Positions 17,755 through 25,802 of a stretch of 64,000 nucleotides of DNA are shown in pieces. Both the position numbers and the translations under genes were made by a program. The first letter of the stretch is position 1; every line of letters starts with the position of its first letter. Source of the stretch: Calothrix sp. PCC 7103. GTDB lineage: Bacteria; Cyanobacteriota; Cyanobacteriia; Cyanobacteriales; Nostocaceae. The notes below the pieces were generated by a model. It was not told the DNA's origin, ran no database searches, and was given only the letters and a program-made list of their open reading frames with translations. The stretch is taken from NCBI RefSeq assembly GCF_000331305.1, contig NZ_KB217478.1, positions 5,553,595-5,617,594 of the forward strand, in the 5' to 3' direction.

Positions 17755-17844
17755 TTAACTACGGCTAAAAAATACAGCAGCCAGGATAATCAAACTTAAT
17801 AGCACTAAAGGCGCCCATAGGTTGGGTACGTCAGATACAGTCAT
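17755..17844 (-). CDS. Possible 29-residue single-helix membrane peptide
   Basis: A short open frame reads MTVSDVPNLWAPLVLLSLII and then LAAVFFSRS. It has a polar start, one hydrophobic stretch (about residues 9-26) and a basic end, the shape of the small single-helix subunits of photosynthetic and NDH-1 complexes, and it contains a GGCGCC site. I do not recognise it as any named subunit and see no ribosome binding site before the ATG. It could be chance. Confidence 0.35.
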   Translation of the reverse strand: MTVSDVPNLWAPLVLLSLIILAAVFFSRS

Positions 17845-17890
17845 AAGGTAATAATTTTTACATCACACTTCAAAACGTATAATTATCTAG

Positions 17891-18031
17891 TGCCGAGGCT
17901 CAATTTGCAAAAATTTAGCTTTCTTAACGGCAAATATTTCAGTACCAAATATCACAGGATGGAAACCGGACAACCCAATTATTGAAGCAACGCAGTTAGT
18001 TAGAATGCCTAATCATAGGATTACATGGTAA
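17891..18031 (+). pseudogene. Possible coding remnant next to the IscB element
   Basis: Between TAG at 17888-17890 and TAA at 18029-18031 the plus strand encodes 46 residues with no start codon, ending in NIISV-free text as ITGWKPDNPIIEATQLVRMP then NHRITW. The composition looks protein-like and not random, and the frame stops right where the IscB element end begins. It may be the tail of a broken gene whose remainder is not seen. The family is not recognised. Confidence 0.3.
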
Positions 18032-18068
18032 GTGGGAAACCCAGAGACTTCAGTCCTGGGAGGGAAAC
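18031..18068 (-). mobile_element. IS200/IS605-type right end of the IscB element
   Basis: An imperfect stem-loop CCCAG-A-GACT-TC-AGTC-CTGGG (18040-18060) followed by GAGGGAAACG. Hairpins of this GACTTCAGTC type flank the 3' end of many IscB/TnpB-bearing IS200/IS605-like elements. It lies just downstream of the iscB stop codon on the minus strand. Confidence 0.6.
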
Positions 18069-18071
18069 GAC

Positions 18072-18449
18072 TCAAGCGATTTTAATCGCCGTGGATGTTC
18101 GCCATGAGTTGTAAGTTTTGAATTTACAATCAGATGGGACTGCATTTTGAGTTAACCGTTTACCAGTAGTTAAACTGTGTAAACTAATTGTTTTTCTGTT
18201 TGGGTCTTTTTTAGTTAGGTAAGTATGAGATTTTGACTTAATCGTAAAACCTTCACGCTTTGAACCTGGGTCTATTCCAACCGCAATGGGTTGATAATTC
18301 CTGTTGCTTGGCTCTACATTTAATCGAACACAAAATACTCCTTTTCTCCAAAATGGTGTAGCTTTTTTCTGCTTTATCCAACGCCTAGCCCTACTCGGAG
18401 TAGTTGGCATTAAGGGACGCTGATTTGAATCTACTACTGGAACAAACAT
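18072..18449 (-). CDS. Truncated IscB-like protein (PLMP domain plus RuvC-I only)
   Basis: A 125-residue fragment of an IscB RNA-guided nuclease. The first 45 residues form the PLMP (RRXRR) domain: QRPLMPTTPSRARRWIKQKK contains the eponymous PLMP. The first RuvC segment follows, VGIDPGSKREGFTIKS, with its catalytic Asp. The bridge helix, RuvC-II, HNH, RuvC-III and the P1-interacting domain are all missing; after about residue 100 the sequence (CKFKTYNSWRTSTAIKIA) is no longer IscB-like and runs into the element end. It is thus an internally or 3' deleted relic with no complete nuclease centre. Its noncoding RNA lies directly upstream and looks better preserved. Confidence 0.8.
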   Translation of the reverse strand: MFVPVVDSNQRPLMPTTPSRARRWIKQKKATPFWRKGVFCVRLNVEPSNRNYQPIAVGIDPGSKREGFTIKSKSHTYLTKKDPNRKTISLHSLTTGKRLTQNAVPSDCKFKTYNSWRTSTAIKIA

Positions 18450-18454
18450 GGTTT

Positions 18455-18690
18455 TAAATATAAATCAATCAGTATTGCTACTAATTGTGTGTACATCCCA
18501 TCGCTACTGACTGCCAGAGAGGTTAAAAACTTGGGAGGCATTCTTAACATCTTGTGGGCTACCACACCCAGGCAATTCAGTTCAGGTTGTTAACCTATAA
18601 GCTAGACACTGGTTTAACCCGCATTTAAAAAGTGGTTAGCTAATTTCAAAGCAAGCTCAATCCCTTAAGGGTTGAGTCAGTGACAAGCGT
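18455..18690 (-). ncRNA. Omega RNA (HEARO RNA) of the IscB element
   Basis: The ~240 bases before iscB are non-coding but strongly structured on the minus strand. Stems seen: CTCAA/TTGAG enclosing CCCTTAAGGG (18656-18676); AGGTT-AAC-AACCT (18584-18596); GTGG-TAGC-CCAC (18554-18565); GTTAAGAA with TTTTTAAC (18541-18548 and 18522-18529); and TGCC (18537-18540) that can pair across that hairpin with GGCA (18512-18515) as a pseudoknot. HEARO/omega RNAs are known to sit exactly here, upstream of IscB, with the guide at their 5' end outside the element. Boundaries are estimates. Confidence 0.65.
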
Positions 18691-18728
18691 TATATAATTT
18701 TTCTGATACACCAGCGCGCGAAAGCATT

Positions 18729-21248
18729 ATGATATCTCCTGATACAGCGATATGGTTACAGGAACGCACAGCTTTAGGTATTTTATCGTCTCCGGTATTG
18801 GATACTATTTCCGAAGTAATAGAAGAACAAGTTGTACCTGAACAAACCCAACTTGTAAAAGAAAGAACGGCACCGGATGCGTTGTACATTATTAAAGAAG
18901 GTCGTATTGAAACAAGCAGTACTTCTAACAATGCGGCGCCTTGTTGTGGTTTACTTCCTGGTACGGTTATTAATCTCAAAGAGTTTTTACTTCAACAAGA
19001 TGCCCAATACACAGTTACTACTCTAAGTGAATGTCATTTATGGGTAGTTCCAGGGGACAAATTCCGTGAAATTATTAATCAACATCCAGAAATTGCTCAA
19101 GCTGGAAATATATTACTTGCAGACGAATTAGCACAATTAGCTTCTGCTTTATCTTATGAACAGGAACGTTCGTTAGAATTGCGTCCATACTTAGTGACTA
19201 AAGCTAAACGTGGTATAGTTGGCGCCAGTAGATACGCAACAAAACTACGCTCCCAAATTCGTGAAGCTGCAAATAACCGTAAGTCGGTGTTAGTTTTTGG
19301 TGAACCTGGTTTAGAAAAAGATAACATTGCCGCTTTAATTCACTACGGTTCAAATTATCGCCGTGAGCCTATTATTAAAATTAATTGTGGTATTCTCCAA
19401 ACTAGCGGCGCCGATTTGTTTGGCAGGTATGTTGGTAAACCAGGACTATTAGAATATTTGGGTAATGGTACTTTAGTTCTAAATAATATTCAAGAATTAC
19501 CGAAAGAACTTTTTCCAAGTATAAATAATTTAATTAAGAATGGGACTTATAAACCTGTTAACCGCTCCGAAGATATAGAAATCGAATCTAGAGTCAGTAA
19601 TGCCCGCATTATTATTGTTTCAGAAAAATCATTACCGCAAGTTGAGCGCGCAGTTGAAACAATAATAAAAGTACCACCGTTACGGGTACGCAAAGCTGAT
19701 ATTAAAGCGCAGGTTGATTACTATATTAGTTTGTACACTATAGCACGGGGAATTCCTAAAGCGCGCGTTACACCCGAAGCATTGCGTCGGTTACAGTCAT
19801 ATGACTTTCCCGGCAATTTAAAAGAGTTAGAAAACTTGGTCGAACGGGCAATAGTTCAAGCACAAGAGCAAAATGAACTAACCGAAGAAATCTTTTGGTC
19901 AGCAGACACCAAGAAAAAACGCTTTCGAGTCAATCTATTAAATATATACCCGAATTTACGAAAATTCCTTCGCAGTGACTGGTACCCAGACCGAATCAAC
20001 TATGGTTTTACGACTTTTGTTTTTGCTTTTATCGTCCTGGTACTATTCCTCGGTCCACAAACACGCGATAAAAACTTTGTATTAAATTTATTCTGGTCAT
20101 GGTGGTGGATGGGGTTTTTGTTTTTATTCCCCTTCCTTGGACGTATATGGTGCGCGTTTTGCCCGTTCATGATTTACGGTGAAATTACGCAAAAACTCTC
20201 ACTAAAATTGTTTCCAAGGCAACTTAAAAAATGGCCACGTGAAAAAGCCGAGAAATGGGGAGGTTGGTTTCTATATGGTTTATTTACTCTCATATTTCTG
20301 TGGGAAGAACTTTGGCATTTAGAAAACACTGCTTATTTATCTGGGTGCTTGCTGCTACTTATTACTGCTGGCGCCATGATTTTTTCTGCTATTTTTGAAA
20401 GAAGGTTTTGGTGTCGCTATCTTTGTCCAATTGGAGGAATGAACGGGTTATTCGCAAAACTCTCCATGACCGAACTGCGCGCGCAACAAGGTATTTGTTC
20501 AGCAACTTGCACCACCTACCAATGCTATAAAGGTGGCCCACAAAAAGGTGAAGGAATGGAAACGAACGGTTGCCCGCTATATTCCCATCCTGCCCAACTC
20601 GAAGATAACCGTGACTGCGTTTTGTGCATGACTTGTTTAAAAGCATGTCCACACCGTTCAGTTGAATTTAACTTACGTCCTCCTGGTGTCGAACTATGGA
20701 CTTCTCACATTCCCCATACATATGAAGTCGCTTTGCTATTTTTAATGTTGAGTGGAGTTTATCTACACCGCTTACCGGAAATAGAAACAAAACTGGGATT
20801 AAATATTGACTTAAATAACTTTTGGCAACATCTAGGATTTTCACTACTAACTTTAATTGTGCCTGTATTAATCCCCTTTACAGCATACGGCATAATTAAA
20901 CTTCAAAAAATAATTAAAAATCGTAGATTTATCGAACTTGCATATGGATACCTACCATTAGTTCTCGCAGGCAACCTAGCACATTATCTACGCTTAGGTT
21001 TAGGAGAAGGTGGACGTATATTACCTGTAGCATTTGCAACGTTTGGATTAAACGGTGAATTTTTACCCGTTGTAGTCGCACATCCTGCGGTAATTGCTTT
21101 TTTACAAGGTTTCACATTAATATTAGGAGCATTCTTAACCTTTGTATTGACACAGAAAATAGGACGCCAACCCATACCAGTATTAATTTGGCAACATTTG
21201 GCAACAGTAATTTTAACGGCAAGCTTGTGGCAGATAATCGTGATGTGA
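18729..21248 (+). CDS. CNB-AAA+(sigma-54-activator-like)-polyferredoxin membrane fusion protein
   Basis: A large 839-residue fusion. Residues about 15-150 look like a cyclic-nucleotide-binding (CRP-type) domain. Residues about 155-385 resemble the AAA+ domain of sigma-54 activators (KINCGILQTSGADLFGRYVG; RLQSYDFPGNLKELENLVER), but Walker A is GEPGLEKD, Walker B is TLVLNNIQ with no acidic pair, and the GAFTGA loop is absent, so it is probably not an ATPase and cannot act on sigma-54, which cyanobacteria lack. From about 425 there are membrane helices and a NapH/NosR-like module with CAFCPF, YLCPIGG and a ferredoxin centre CVLCMTCLKACPHRS. It may couple a signal to membrane electron transfer. 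The IscB element sits directly upstream. Confidence 0.8.
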   Translation: MISPDTAIWLQERTALGILSSPVLDTISEVIEEQVVPEQTQLVKERTAPDALYIIKEGRIETSSTSNNAAPCCGLLPGTVINLKEFLLQQDAQYTVTTLSECHLWVVPGDKFREIINQHPEIAQAGNILLADELAQLASALSYEQERSLELRPYLVTKAKRGIVGASRYATKLRSQIREAANNRKSVLVFGEPGLEKDNIAALIHYGSNYRREPIIKINCGILQTSGADLFGRYVGKPGLLEYLGNGTLVLNNIQELPKELFPSINNLIKNGTYKPVNRSEDIEIESRVSNARIIIVSEKSLPQVERAVETIIKVPPLRVRKADIKAQVDYYISLYTIARGIPKARVTPEALRRLQSYDFPGNLKELENLVERAIVQAQEQNELTEEIFWSADTKKKRFRVNLLNIYPNLRKFLRSDWYPDRINYGFTTFVFAFIVLVLFLGPQTRDKNFVLNLFWSWWWMGFLFLFPFLGRIWCAFCPFMIYGEITQKLSLKLFPRQLKKWPREKAEKWGGWFLYGLFTLIFLWEELWHLENTAYLSGCLLLLITAGAMIFSAIFERRFWCRYLCPIGGMNGLFAKLSMTELRAQQGICSATCTTYQCYKGGPQKGEGMETNGCPLYSHPAQLEDNRDCVLCMTCLKACPHRSVEFNLRPPGVELWTSHIPHTYEVALLFLMLSGVYLHRLPEIETKLGLNIDLNNFWQHLGFSLLTLIVPVLIPFTAYGIIKLQKIIKNRRFIELAYGYLPLVLAGNLAHYLRLGLGEGGRILPVAFATFGLNGEFLPVVVAHPAVIAFLQGFTLILGAFLTFVLTQKIGRQPIPVLIWQHLATVILTASLWQIIVM

Positions 21249-21271
21249 TGTTTAACCTATAAACGTCATAT

Positions 21272-21299
21272 GTAGAGACGTTACATGTAACGTCTCTAC
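21272..21299. repeat. Perfect palindrome of the GTAGAGACG family, copy 2
   Basis: A perfect 28-base palindrome with arms GTAGAGACGTTACA around the same CATG centre as the copy at 15897-15930. It lies 23 bases after the stop codon of the large fusion gene and faces the endonuclease pseudogene, so it may terminate both. Confidence 0.85.
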
Positions 21300-21351
21300 G
21301 TAAACGTAAACAGGATGAGAAAATTAGCATTATTGTGCATCAACGTACTAT

Positions 21352-21885
21352 CTATTTAAAACAAGTATACAAACGGCTCCGTATAGGATTATCATATAGA
21401 GCGATGTTGGTAACTTTCTCGCTCTTAGAGATGCTTTCCGGCGCCACTAAACGATAATGCTTTTCAGTGACAATACTAATGCGGTCATTGTTTTGTTCAA
21501 ACTCGAATAGCGCAATTAAGCTATCATCCATAAACTGTGCTGCTATCGGACGGCAAATGAGTGAGGGAAATTTCGCTGCACATAAAGCAAAATCTTGTTC
21601 AATTTGAATAATGCTTAATCTATCTTTTTTGCCCTTTGCTTGTACGGGGAAAATGTAATGGGCACCTCTACGGTCAACTCCAACATATAGTTCATCTGTT
21701 TTTACTTACCCAACATTCGGTACAGCTGTTCGCAAATGGTTTTGTAGTGAATAGCAAGTAACAGCAGTAAAAATATCAATAAGGCGATTGTAACGTAACC
21801 TAGCTAATAAAGCTTGTTCGTCACTAAGTGCGTACATCATAACAATACCAGGTGTCGAATCTGGTATTTTTGTTTCAGACAACAT
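21352..21885 (-). pseudogene. Type II restriction endonuclease-like protein, broken by an in-frame stop
   Basis: The minus strand from the ATG at 21885 to the TAG at 21352-21354 is one frame of 178 codons interrupted only by TAA at 21706-21708 (codon 60). It reads ...NHLRTAVPNVG-stop-VKTDELYVGVDRRG, then HYIFPVQAKGKKDRLSIIQI and on to CFK. The DELYVGVD...VQAKG part fits a PD-(D/E)xK-like endonuclease core associated with DNA methylases. From memory relatives have Gln at the stop position, so CAA to TAA is the likely lesion. The usual N-terminal region is also missing. It lies 14 bases downstream of the truncated methylase gene. Confidence 0.7.
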
Positions 21886-21899
21886 CTGTGACGGGATAA

Positions 21900-22694
21900 T
21901 TATCGGGTATAATCCTTTTCATTAGGGTACGGTGGCGATGTAATTACTGCATCTACAGAATTTGCCATTAAACTCTTAGAGATATTTCGAGAATCAGCGT
22001 TTTGAACAATAGCTGGTGTAGAATGGCAAATTTGTAATTTACGCAGGTCTTCTACCATAACATTAACTAGAGAAAACCATGCTTCTACAACAGGAGCATC
22101 GTCTTTTAACTTCTTACTAACACAAACTTCTGGTCTAAACTTAAGATTACTAACGTTTGTAATTACAGATGACGCTAGCGCTAGTAATAAATGATTTAAA
22201 CAGGAATTATCGGCTAAATTTTGAATTTGCTCTAATAGCACTAAAGTTTTGTGAAGCGGTAAAGGACTAATAGAATTTTTTAAAAGAACTTTTTGACTTT
22301 CTGCTGGCAAAGTCAAGAGCGTTCGTTCATTCGCAATTACATGATTTGCTTTTTCTACAATTTGCATCGCATTTGAAAGAAGCTTATCTGGATTAACAGC
22401 CCAATCTAACTTAACTGAGGCAGCAAACCAAGCCATTGAATTTGCCTCAATACCAACGCTTTCAATCCCTAATTTCTTACATTCTACAACAGTTGTGCCT
22501 GTTCCGCAAAATGGGTCTAGCACTTTATGAGTATAATTAATGCCAAACTTCTTTATATAATCCTGTACTAAATGAGGTGGGTAGGAAAGAACAAAGCGAT
22601 ACCAAGCATGAACTGCGCTATCACAAGAACGCATTTGGTTTAACTTTGAGTTATTTAAATTTATTTCCTTGGTAACACCTAGTATAGTATCCAA
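21900..22694 (-). pseudogene. C-terminally truncated DNA N4/N6 methyltransferase
   Basis: A 264-residue piece of an amino-DNA methyltransferase. AdoMet-binding motif I is DPFCGTGTT near residue 60 and the catalytic motif is TSPPYPNEKDYTR, at the very end, directly followed by the stop codon; in relatives a long C-terminal part follows this motif. The endonuclease-like frame begins 14 bases later, without its own N-terminus, so one deletion may have removed both the methylase end and the endonuclease start. The first codon would be TTG at 22694; the next ATG is at 22631. With the catalytic Asp/Ser-Pro-Pro-Tyr present but the fold incomplete, activity is unlikely. Confidence 0.8.
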
Positions 22695-22788
22695 TGTAAT
22701 TAAAGGTTTTAAGACTATTGTTAATCAGCTAGCCACTGTAACTATAGTACATTAGTGATATATTTAGCAAGTACTAGTTGATTTTTGC

Positions 22789-23106
22789 TTACTCAGGTCT
22801 AATAATTCCCAACTCGTTTAATTTAGCTTTGACATCATAAGGATTCTCACCGCAGTAATAATATTGTTTGTCCAGAATATTAGCTAGATAATATCCTTCT
22901 TTTCCACCATTGATTCTAAAAAACTCTCTCGCAACCAAGGATAGAGAGGTTCCAAACCCTGCAAAGGTATCCTCAATTGAAAAGCGTGGTAAGTTGTAAT
23001 GATTGTAGAATGTGTCTCCATGTATAAAAGCCCACGATGACCCTTGGCGCCGAGCGACTTGATAGTAAATCGGCATTACAACAGAAGTGTCTAAATCTGC
23101 TAACAT
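22789..23106 (-). CDS. Hypothetical protein
   Basis: A 105-residue protein that I do not recognise. From the ATG at 23106 it reads MLADLDTSVVMPIYYQVARR, and later LPRFSIEDTFAGFGTSLSLV and KEGYYLANILDKQYYYCGEN, ending VKAKLNELGIIRPE. It has no membrane segment and no clear motif. The frame is open upstream to a TTG at 23178, directly after the stop codon of the preceding gene, but that extension is hydrophobic and unlikely to be translated. It lies between the methylase remnant and another small hypothetical gene on the same strand. A link to the decayed restriction system is possible but unsupported. Confidence 0.5.
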   Translation of the reverse strand: MLADLDTSVVMPIYYQVARRQGSSWAFIHGDTFYNHYNLPRFSIEDTFAGFGTSLSLVAREFFRINGGKEGYYLANILDKQYYYCGENPYDVKAKLNELGIIRPE

Positions 23107-23178
23107 AATTTTATATATTATGATTACAATGAGGAAACAGCCCCTAGCTGTAACTAGGGACTGCGAATAAACGCTCAA

Positions 23179-23367
23179 TTAGTTGTCTTGATTGTTAGAC
23201 TCAGGATTATCAAGCCTATCCTGTAAGTCTTCTTCGACGGTTTGGTCATCAACAATTGTTGTTTCACCATTTACTAAATTTCGTCGCTCCCAGTATCCCT
23301 GGATTAAACGAAGAAAAATTAGTACTGGGTCAAACAAGCGTCTACGACCATTGCCGTTTTGATTCAC
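23179..23367 (-). CDS. Small hypothetical protein with strong ribosome binding site
   Basis: A 62-residue protein starting at the GTG at 23367, chosen because a perfect AAGGAGG (23374-23380) lies 6 bases upstream; the open frame itself runs to 23418. It reads (M)NQNGNGRRRLFDPVLIFLRL, then IQGYWERRNLVNGETTIVDD and a very acidic, Asn/Asp/Glu-rich tail. The basic front and acidic end suggest a small soluble protein. No family is recognised. The strong ribosome binding site is the main argument that it is expressed. The following hypothetical gene begins on the same strand about 70 bases later. Confidence 0.55.
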   Translation of the reverse strand: MNQNGNGRRRLFDPVLIFLRLIQGYWERRNLVNGETTIVDDQTVEEDLQDRLDNPESNNQDN

Positions 23368-23418
23368 TTTGTACCTCCTTGATTTTTCAGAGTTGAATAT
23401 GGGGATATAAATCCCCAC

Positions 23419-23796
23419 ATTAATAATTTTAAGCTACTTTTTACTTTAAATATTTTAAGATTAGTATCAAAATAAATGTCCAGCTTAAGAGTAGTAAAGT
23501 AGCCAAATTTCCAGTAAAAAATCAACCAGAATATTAAGTAATTCAGGTGGAATTTGCTTGGAAAAAGTCAAATTCCCAGTTAATGTAAAAAAAATATGAA
23601 AATACTAATAATCAATAGGCAACGCAAAGCAAAGGTAAAAGCTTTGACCTCTATATGCCTACACAGATTAATAAATGTCTAACACCTTTAAATTGTAATG
23701 ATGCTATCATGGTTTTGTCAATACTAAAATCAATACGCTTGTCATTACTGCTAGAGATTGCTAGTTTGGGAGTAAACGGCATTGATGGTGTAAATT
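23419..23796. other. Intergenic region without a recognised gene
   Basis: These 378 A/T-rich bases lie between the divergent small hypothetical gene and the RHH-type gene and should hold both promoters. I see no convincing gene, RNA or repeat. Confidence 0.5.
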
Positions 23797-24060
23797 ATGG
23801 CAGGCAAAAAAGAGAGGATTTTTATCCAGGTTCAAATAGACCCAGCAGTAAAAAGTAAATTTGCAAGTAAGGTTGAGCAGGAAGGGAAAACAATCACGGA
23901 TGTTATCTTGAATTGGATTGATGATTACCTCAACGAAAACGAAAAAGTCGATGTGCTGGAATTGAAACACCGTGTAGATGCTTTGCAAGGTGTAGAACAT
24001 CGTGTAGAAGTTCTGGAACGTTTACTTAAAGATAATATGTTAGGAAAATTACATATCTGA
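23797..24060 (+). CDS. Ribbon-helix-helix-like small protein with coiled-coil tail
   Basis: An 87-residue protein. Residues 6-45 (RIFIQVQIDPAVKSKFASKV then TITDVILNWIDDYL) look like a ribbon-helix-helix DNA-binding dimer: one strand followed by two helices, as in plasmid partition, CopG or antitoxin proteins. Residues 48-82 are a heptad-like coiled coil with an internal near-repeat (ALQGVEHRVEVLERLLKD). No toxin gene follows; ltrA begins 84 bases later on the same strand. It could be an orphan antitoxin or a small regulator. The assignment rests on fold-like pattern only. Confidence 0.6.
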   Translation: MAGKKERIFIQVQIDPAVKSKFASKVEQEGKTITDVILNWIDDYLNENEKVDVLELKHRVDALQGVEHRVEVLERLLKDNMLGKLHI

Positions 24061-24143
24061 AGACAGTAGGAACGCAAGATGCGTTTTTCACGATTATTGT
24101 GTCTAAATGTTAAAACATAGTAAATTACTAACGATTTGGCACA

Positions 24144-25322
24144 ATGGCAAATATTCTACAACCACCGCGTTTGCGTACTAGCGAAGAAGAATCGGAACGA
24201 CGCGCGACTTGGCTCGAACTGTTCTATGATTTAGTTTTTGTAGTAGCAGTCTCACAGCTTGCTCACAATCTTAAAGAAGATATTTCAATATCGGGGTTTT
24301 TAGGATTTGTTTTTTTATTTATACCAGTGTGGTGGTCGTGGATAGGAACGACGATGTACGCGAATCGCTTTGATAGTGACGATATTGGGCGCCGTTTACT
24401 CGTTGGTTTACAAATGCTTACAGCCGCAGCGATGGCTGTAAATATACATCACGGGTTAAGTGAAAACTCGGCGGGATTTGCGATATCTTATGCTTTGAGT
24501 AGAATTGTACTTATAATCGAATATGTACGTGCGGGTAGTTACATACCAGAAGCGCGTCCTTTAACTACGCGGTATGCTATTGGGTTTATGATAGCTGCTG
24601 TTATTTGGTTAATTTCTGAATTTGTAGCTCTACCTTGGCGGTTTGCTGTTTGGGCTATAGGAATAATTGTAGACTTGGTGACACCTTTTACTGCGCGTCA
24701 ATATCAATTAAAGTTACTTCCCCATGCGTCACATTTACCTGAACGGTTTGGACTGTTTACAATGATTGTTTTAGGTGAAGCAATTATAGCAGTTATCGAT
24801 GGTGTTTCTGAGCAACGTTGGAATATTTACAGCACTATAGGCGCCATCTTGGCTTTGACTACTGCATTCAGTTTGTGGTGGGTTTACTTCGATAACCTTG
24901 GTGGTACTCCAATTGTTGCTGCTAAATCTGAAGGACGAATTCGGAAAATGTTATTGTGGCTGTACACGCATTTTCCGTTAGTAATTGGCATTGCATCTGC
25001 TGGTGTAGGTGTTGAAGAAATATTATTAAGCAAACAAACCCAACCTTTACCTGATAAAATTCGTTATTTAATGTGCGGTTCCATTGCTTTATGCTGGTTA
25101 GCACTAGCAATTTTGCACCGCACTGGAATTATTCGCTACTGTAAGATGCGCGCGAAATATCGACTTGGTGGCGCCGTTGCAGCAATTGCACTTTTATTTT
25201 TTGGTAAAGGTTTATCACCTGTTGCCGTAATTGCTATTATTACAGCAATCTCGATTTTTCAAGTAATGCAAGATTTAAGTGGTGCCCGTCCTACTACTCG
25301 TATTGCTGACGCTGATATTTAA
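24144..25322 (+). CDS. ltrA: Low temperature requirement protein A (LtrA)
   Basis: A 392-residue integral membrane protein of the LtrA family. The start (RRATWLELFYDLVFVVAVSQLAHNL) is the family signature, and about eleven hydrophobic helices follow, with the conserved HLPERFGLFTMIVLGEAI segment near residues 197-215. LtrA was named for low-temperature growth in Listeria; the biochemical function is unknown. The two-part hairpin just after the stop codon (25325-25357) is a likely terminator. The gene follows the RHH-like gene but probably has its own promoter. Confidence 0.92.
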   Translation: MANILQPPRLRTSEEESERRATWLELFYDLVFVVAVSQLAHNLKEDISISGFLGFVFLFIPVWWSWIGTTMYANRFDSDDIGRRLLVGLQMLTAAAMAVNIHHGLSENSAGFAISYALSRIVLIIEYVRAGSYIPEARPLTTRYAIGFMIAAVIWLISEFVALPWRFAVWAIGIIVDLVTPFTARQYQLKLLPHASHLPERFGLFTMIVLGEAIIAVIDGVSEQRWNIYSTIGAILALTTAFSLWWVYFDNLGGTPIVAAKSEGRIRKMLLWLYTHFPLVIGIASAGVGVEEILLSKQTQPLPDKIRYLMCGSIALCWLALAILHRTGIIRYCKMRAKYRLGGAVAAIALLFFGKGLSPVAVIAIITAISIFQVMQDLSGARPTTRIADADI

Positions 25323-25324
25323 TC

Positions 25325-25357
25325 CCCCTACCCCCTTGATAAGGGCAGGGGAGCTTT
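25325..25357 (+). terminator. Terminator after ltrA
   Basis: Nested stem CCCCT/AGGGG (25325-25329 with 25347-25351) and CCCTT/AAGGG (25333-25337 with 25341-25345), loop GAT, followed by AGCTTTT, directly after the ltrA stop codon. Confidence 0.65.
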
Positions 25358-25464
25358 TAAGCGTAGGTATTTCATCATAGGCGCCTGCTTCGGTAAAATA
25401 CCTATATAACGTGCATCTACAGAAATATGTACGGATACACACAATTTTAAAAGCCGAATTCCCG

Positions 25465-25493
25465 TTCTTGTTCGGGGAACAAGAATAGTTTTT
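25465..25493 (+). terminator. Second hairpin with T run downstream of ltrA
   Basis: TTCTTGTTC (25465-25473) and GAACAAGAA (25477-25485) pair around GGG and are followed by TAGTTTTT. The 480-base gap (25323-25802) between ltrA and the DUF2500 gene otherwise shows no gene. Confidence 0.55.
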
Positions 25494-25802
25494 ACAACAA
25501 ATAAATTTTCAAACAAATTATTTTATTGAAGAATGATAACACAAATTTATAATTAAAGTTATTCTTGAATCAAATATACCATACTTGTGAATCATCTCAA
25601 ATTTCGTTAGGAAAAATTTACTACTACAATTCAATAATCATTTTCATTATTAATGTACTGCGTAATTCCTTAAATTAAAGGGATTTGAGCAAATGAAACT
25701 TATTCTTAGGTGACGAGATACTAGTACTTTTATATACACGTTAATAAAATTCAAGAATAAAAACTTGAGGGGCCATTTGCATCGCTTTATTTTTGCATAC
25801 GT

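Noticed and set aside
18729-19930. Active sigma-54 transcription activator
   Set aside because: No GAFTGA loop, altered Walker A, no acidic Walker B residues, no DNA-binding domain after the AAA+ region.
25328-25516. Minus-strand frame after ltrA
   Set aside because: Covers two terminator-like hairpins and has no coding character or ribosome site.
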